This document shows, piece after piece, positions 5,552-5,940 of a stretch of 5,940 nucleotides of DNA. Source of the stretch: an uncultured Clostridia bacterium (GTDB lineage: Bacteria; Bacillota; Clostridia; TANB77; CAG-508). The stretch spans positions 1 through 5,940 of the forward strand of contig CALXPX010000075.1 of NCBI GenBank assembly GCA_944390305.1. The letters run 5' to 3'. The first letter of the stretch is position 1. The number at the start of each line of letters is the position of its first letter. A program made the translations under genes and the position numbers. The notes below the pieces were generated by a model that did no database searches, had not been told where the DNA came from, and saw only the letters and a program-made list of their open reading frames with translations.

Positions 5552-5583
5552 AACAAAAAAGAAAATCTTTATATTATTTTTTA
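5525..5583 (+). terminator. Intrinsic terminator of the TM2-DUF2752 operon
   Basis: AATAATATAAAGA (5525-5537) pairs perfectly with TCTTTATATTATT (5566-5578). After one mismatch the stem continues as TTTCTTT (5539-5545) with AAAGAAA (5558-5564), leaving a 12-base loop. A T-rich run follows (TTTTTTATATTTT). The left arm lies within the last codons of the DUF2752 gene. The stem is A/T-rich, so its strength is uncertain. Confidence 0.65.
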
Positions 5584-5596
5584 TATTTTATATAAA

Positions 5597-5623
5597 AAAA
5601 ATACAAGCTAAACTTGTATTTTT
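5597..5623 (-). terminator. Intrinsic terminator of veg
   Basis: AAAAATACAAG (5591-5607 region, arm 5597-5607) and CTTGTATTTTT (5613-5623) form an 11-bp stem with a 5-base loop. On the minus strand an unbroken T-run follows, and the veg stop codon lies only 4 bases upstream. This is a typical strong terminator for the leftward gene. Confidence 0.88.
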
Positions 5624-5627
5624 CCTT

Positions 5628-5927
5628 CTATAATGTTGCTCTTATCTTTTTTGGTGTTTTAACTGCTGGCGGTATTAGTGGGCTATATCCTTCACCGTCA
5701 AATACATCTACTTCAACTGTTCTAGTTAAAACATCTTTATATTGGTAAGAAACACTTCTTTTGTTTTCTTCATACTTAACTATAAAAATATTAGTATATG
5801 CTTTCTCAATAGTAGCTTCTTTCTCAAACGACTTACTTCTTCCTAAAGATCCTTTTACAATTATCTTTTGTCCGATTTTTTCTCTGATATCTGATTCTAA
5901 ATTTGTAATATCATTTTGGTAAATCAT
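5628..5927 (-). CDS. veg: Veg family protein (biofilm formation stimulator Veg)
   Basis: The 99-residue protein matches the Veg family (DUF1021). Conserved features are IGQKIIVKGSLGRSKSFEKEATIEKAY (about 18-44), FIVKYEE (about 48-54) and SVSYQYKDVLTRTVEVDVF (about 58-76). Veg is a small, abundant protein of Bacillota. In Bacillus subtilis it stimulates biofilm matrix genes, apparently by counteracting the repressor SinR; here that role is inferred from family only. The start at 5927 has AGGTGA (5932-5937) 4 bases upstream. The protein is somewhat longer than the 86-residue Bacillus Veg, mainly through a Pro- and Lys-containing C-terminal tail (GYSPLIPPAVKTPKKIRATL). The promoter lies outside the window. 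In Bacillus and Clostridia veg sits next to yabG and other spore genes, consistent with sipL nearby. Confidence 0.92.
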   Translation of the reverse strand: MIYQNDITNLESDIREKIGQKIIVKGSLGRSKSFEKEATIEKAYTNIFIVKYEENKRSVSYQYKDVLTRTVEVDVFDGEGYSPLIPPAVKTPKKIRATL

Positions 5928-5940
5928 TTTATCACCTACA

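Overview
The window is AT-rich throughout, with codon use dominated by AGA, TTA, AAA and ATA. It carries Bacillota housekeeping genes (rpmI, rplT, veg) together with two sporulation genes (a SipL-type SPOCS/LysM protein and yunB). This points to the chromosome of a low-GC, spore-forming Clostridia-type bacterium. No mobile element, tRNA, rRNA or CRISPR array is visible, and no gene-free stretch exceeds about 160 bases.

Layout: positions 2-582 (+) hold rpmI-rplT, the 3' end of what is normally the infC-rpmI-rplT operon. It closes at a hairpin that also serves the convergent gene. Positions 614-2163 (-) hold a two-gene unit: a membrane-anchored ComEC-like metallo-beta-lactamase-fold protein, then an unrecognised acidic 194-residue protein. 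It has its own extended -10 promoter, abutting the terminator of the preceding operon. Positions 2265-4510 (-) hold the sporulation operon sipL-yunB. The yunB reading frame appears to be broken near its 5' end by a +1 frame change. The SD-supported start and basic N-terminus lie in one frame (2899-2985), and the membrane segment and conserved domain in another (2265-2870).

Positions 4511-4669 form a divergent intergenic region with a strong sigma-A type promoter (TTGGCA-N17-TATAAT) for the rightward genes and an 18-bp perfect palindrome. Positions 4670-5551 (+) hold a zinc-ribbon/TM2 protein followed by a DUF2752 membrane protein, joined by a tandem 10-base repeat. Positions 5628-5927 (-) hold veg. 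Two separate terminators lie between the convergent DUF2752 and veg genes.

How the parts relate: as I recall the clostridial gene order, veg sits next to the SipL-type gene (yabG-veg-sipL). The TM2-DUF2752 pair, facing the other way with its own promoter and terminator, therefore looks like a cassette inserted between veg and sipL. SipL-type protein and YunB both belong to the mother-cell programme of endospore formation. The MBL protein and its acidic partner, and the TM2-DUF2752 pair, are the least characterised parts of the window.
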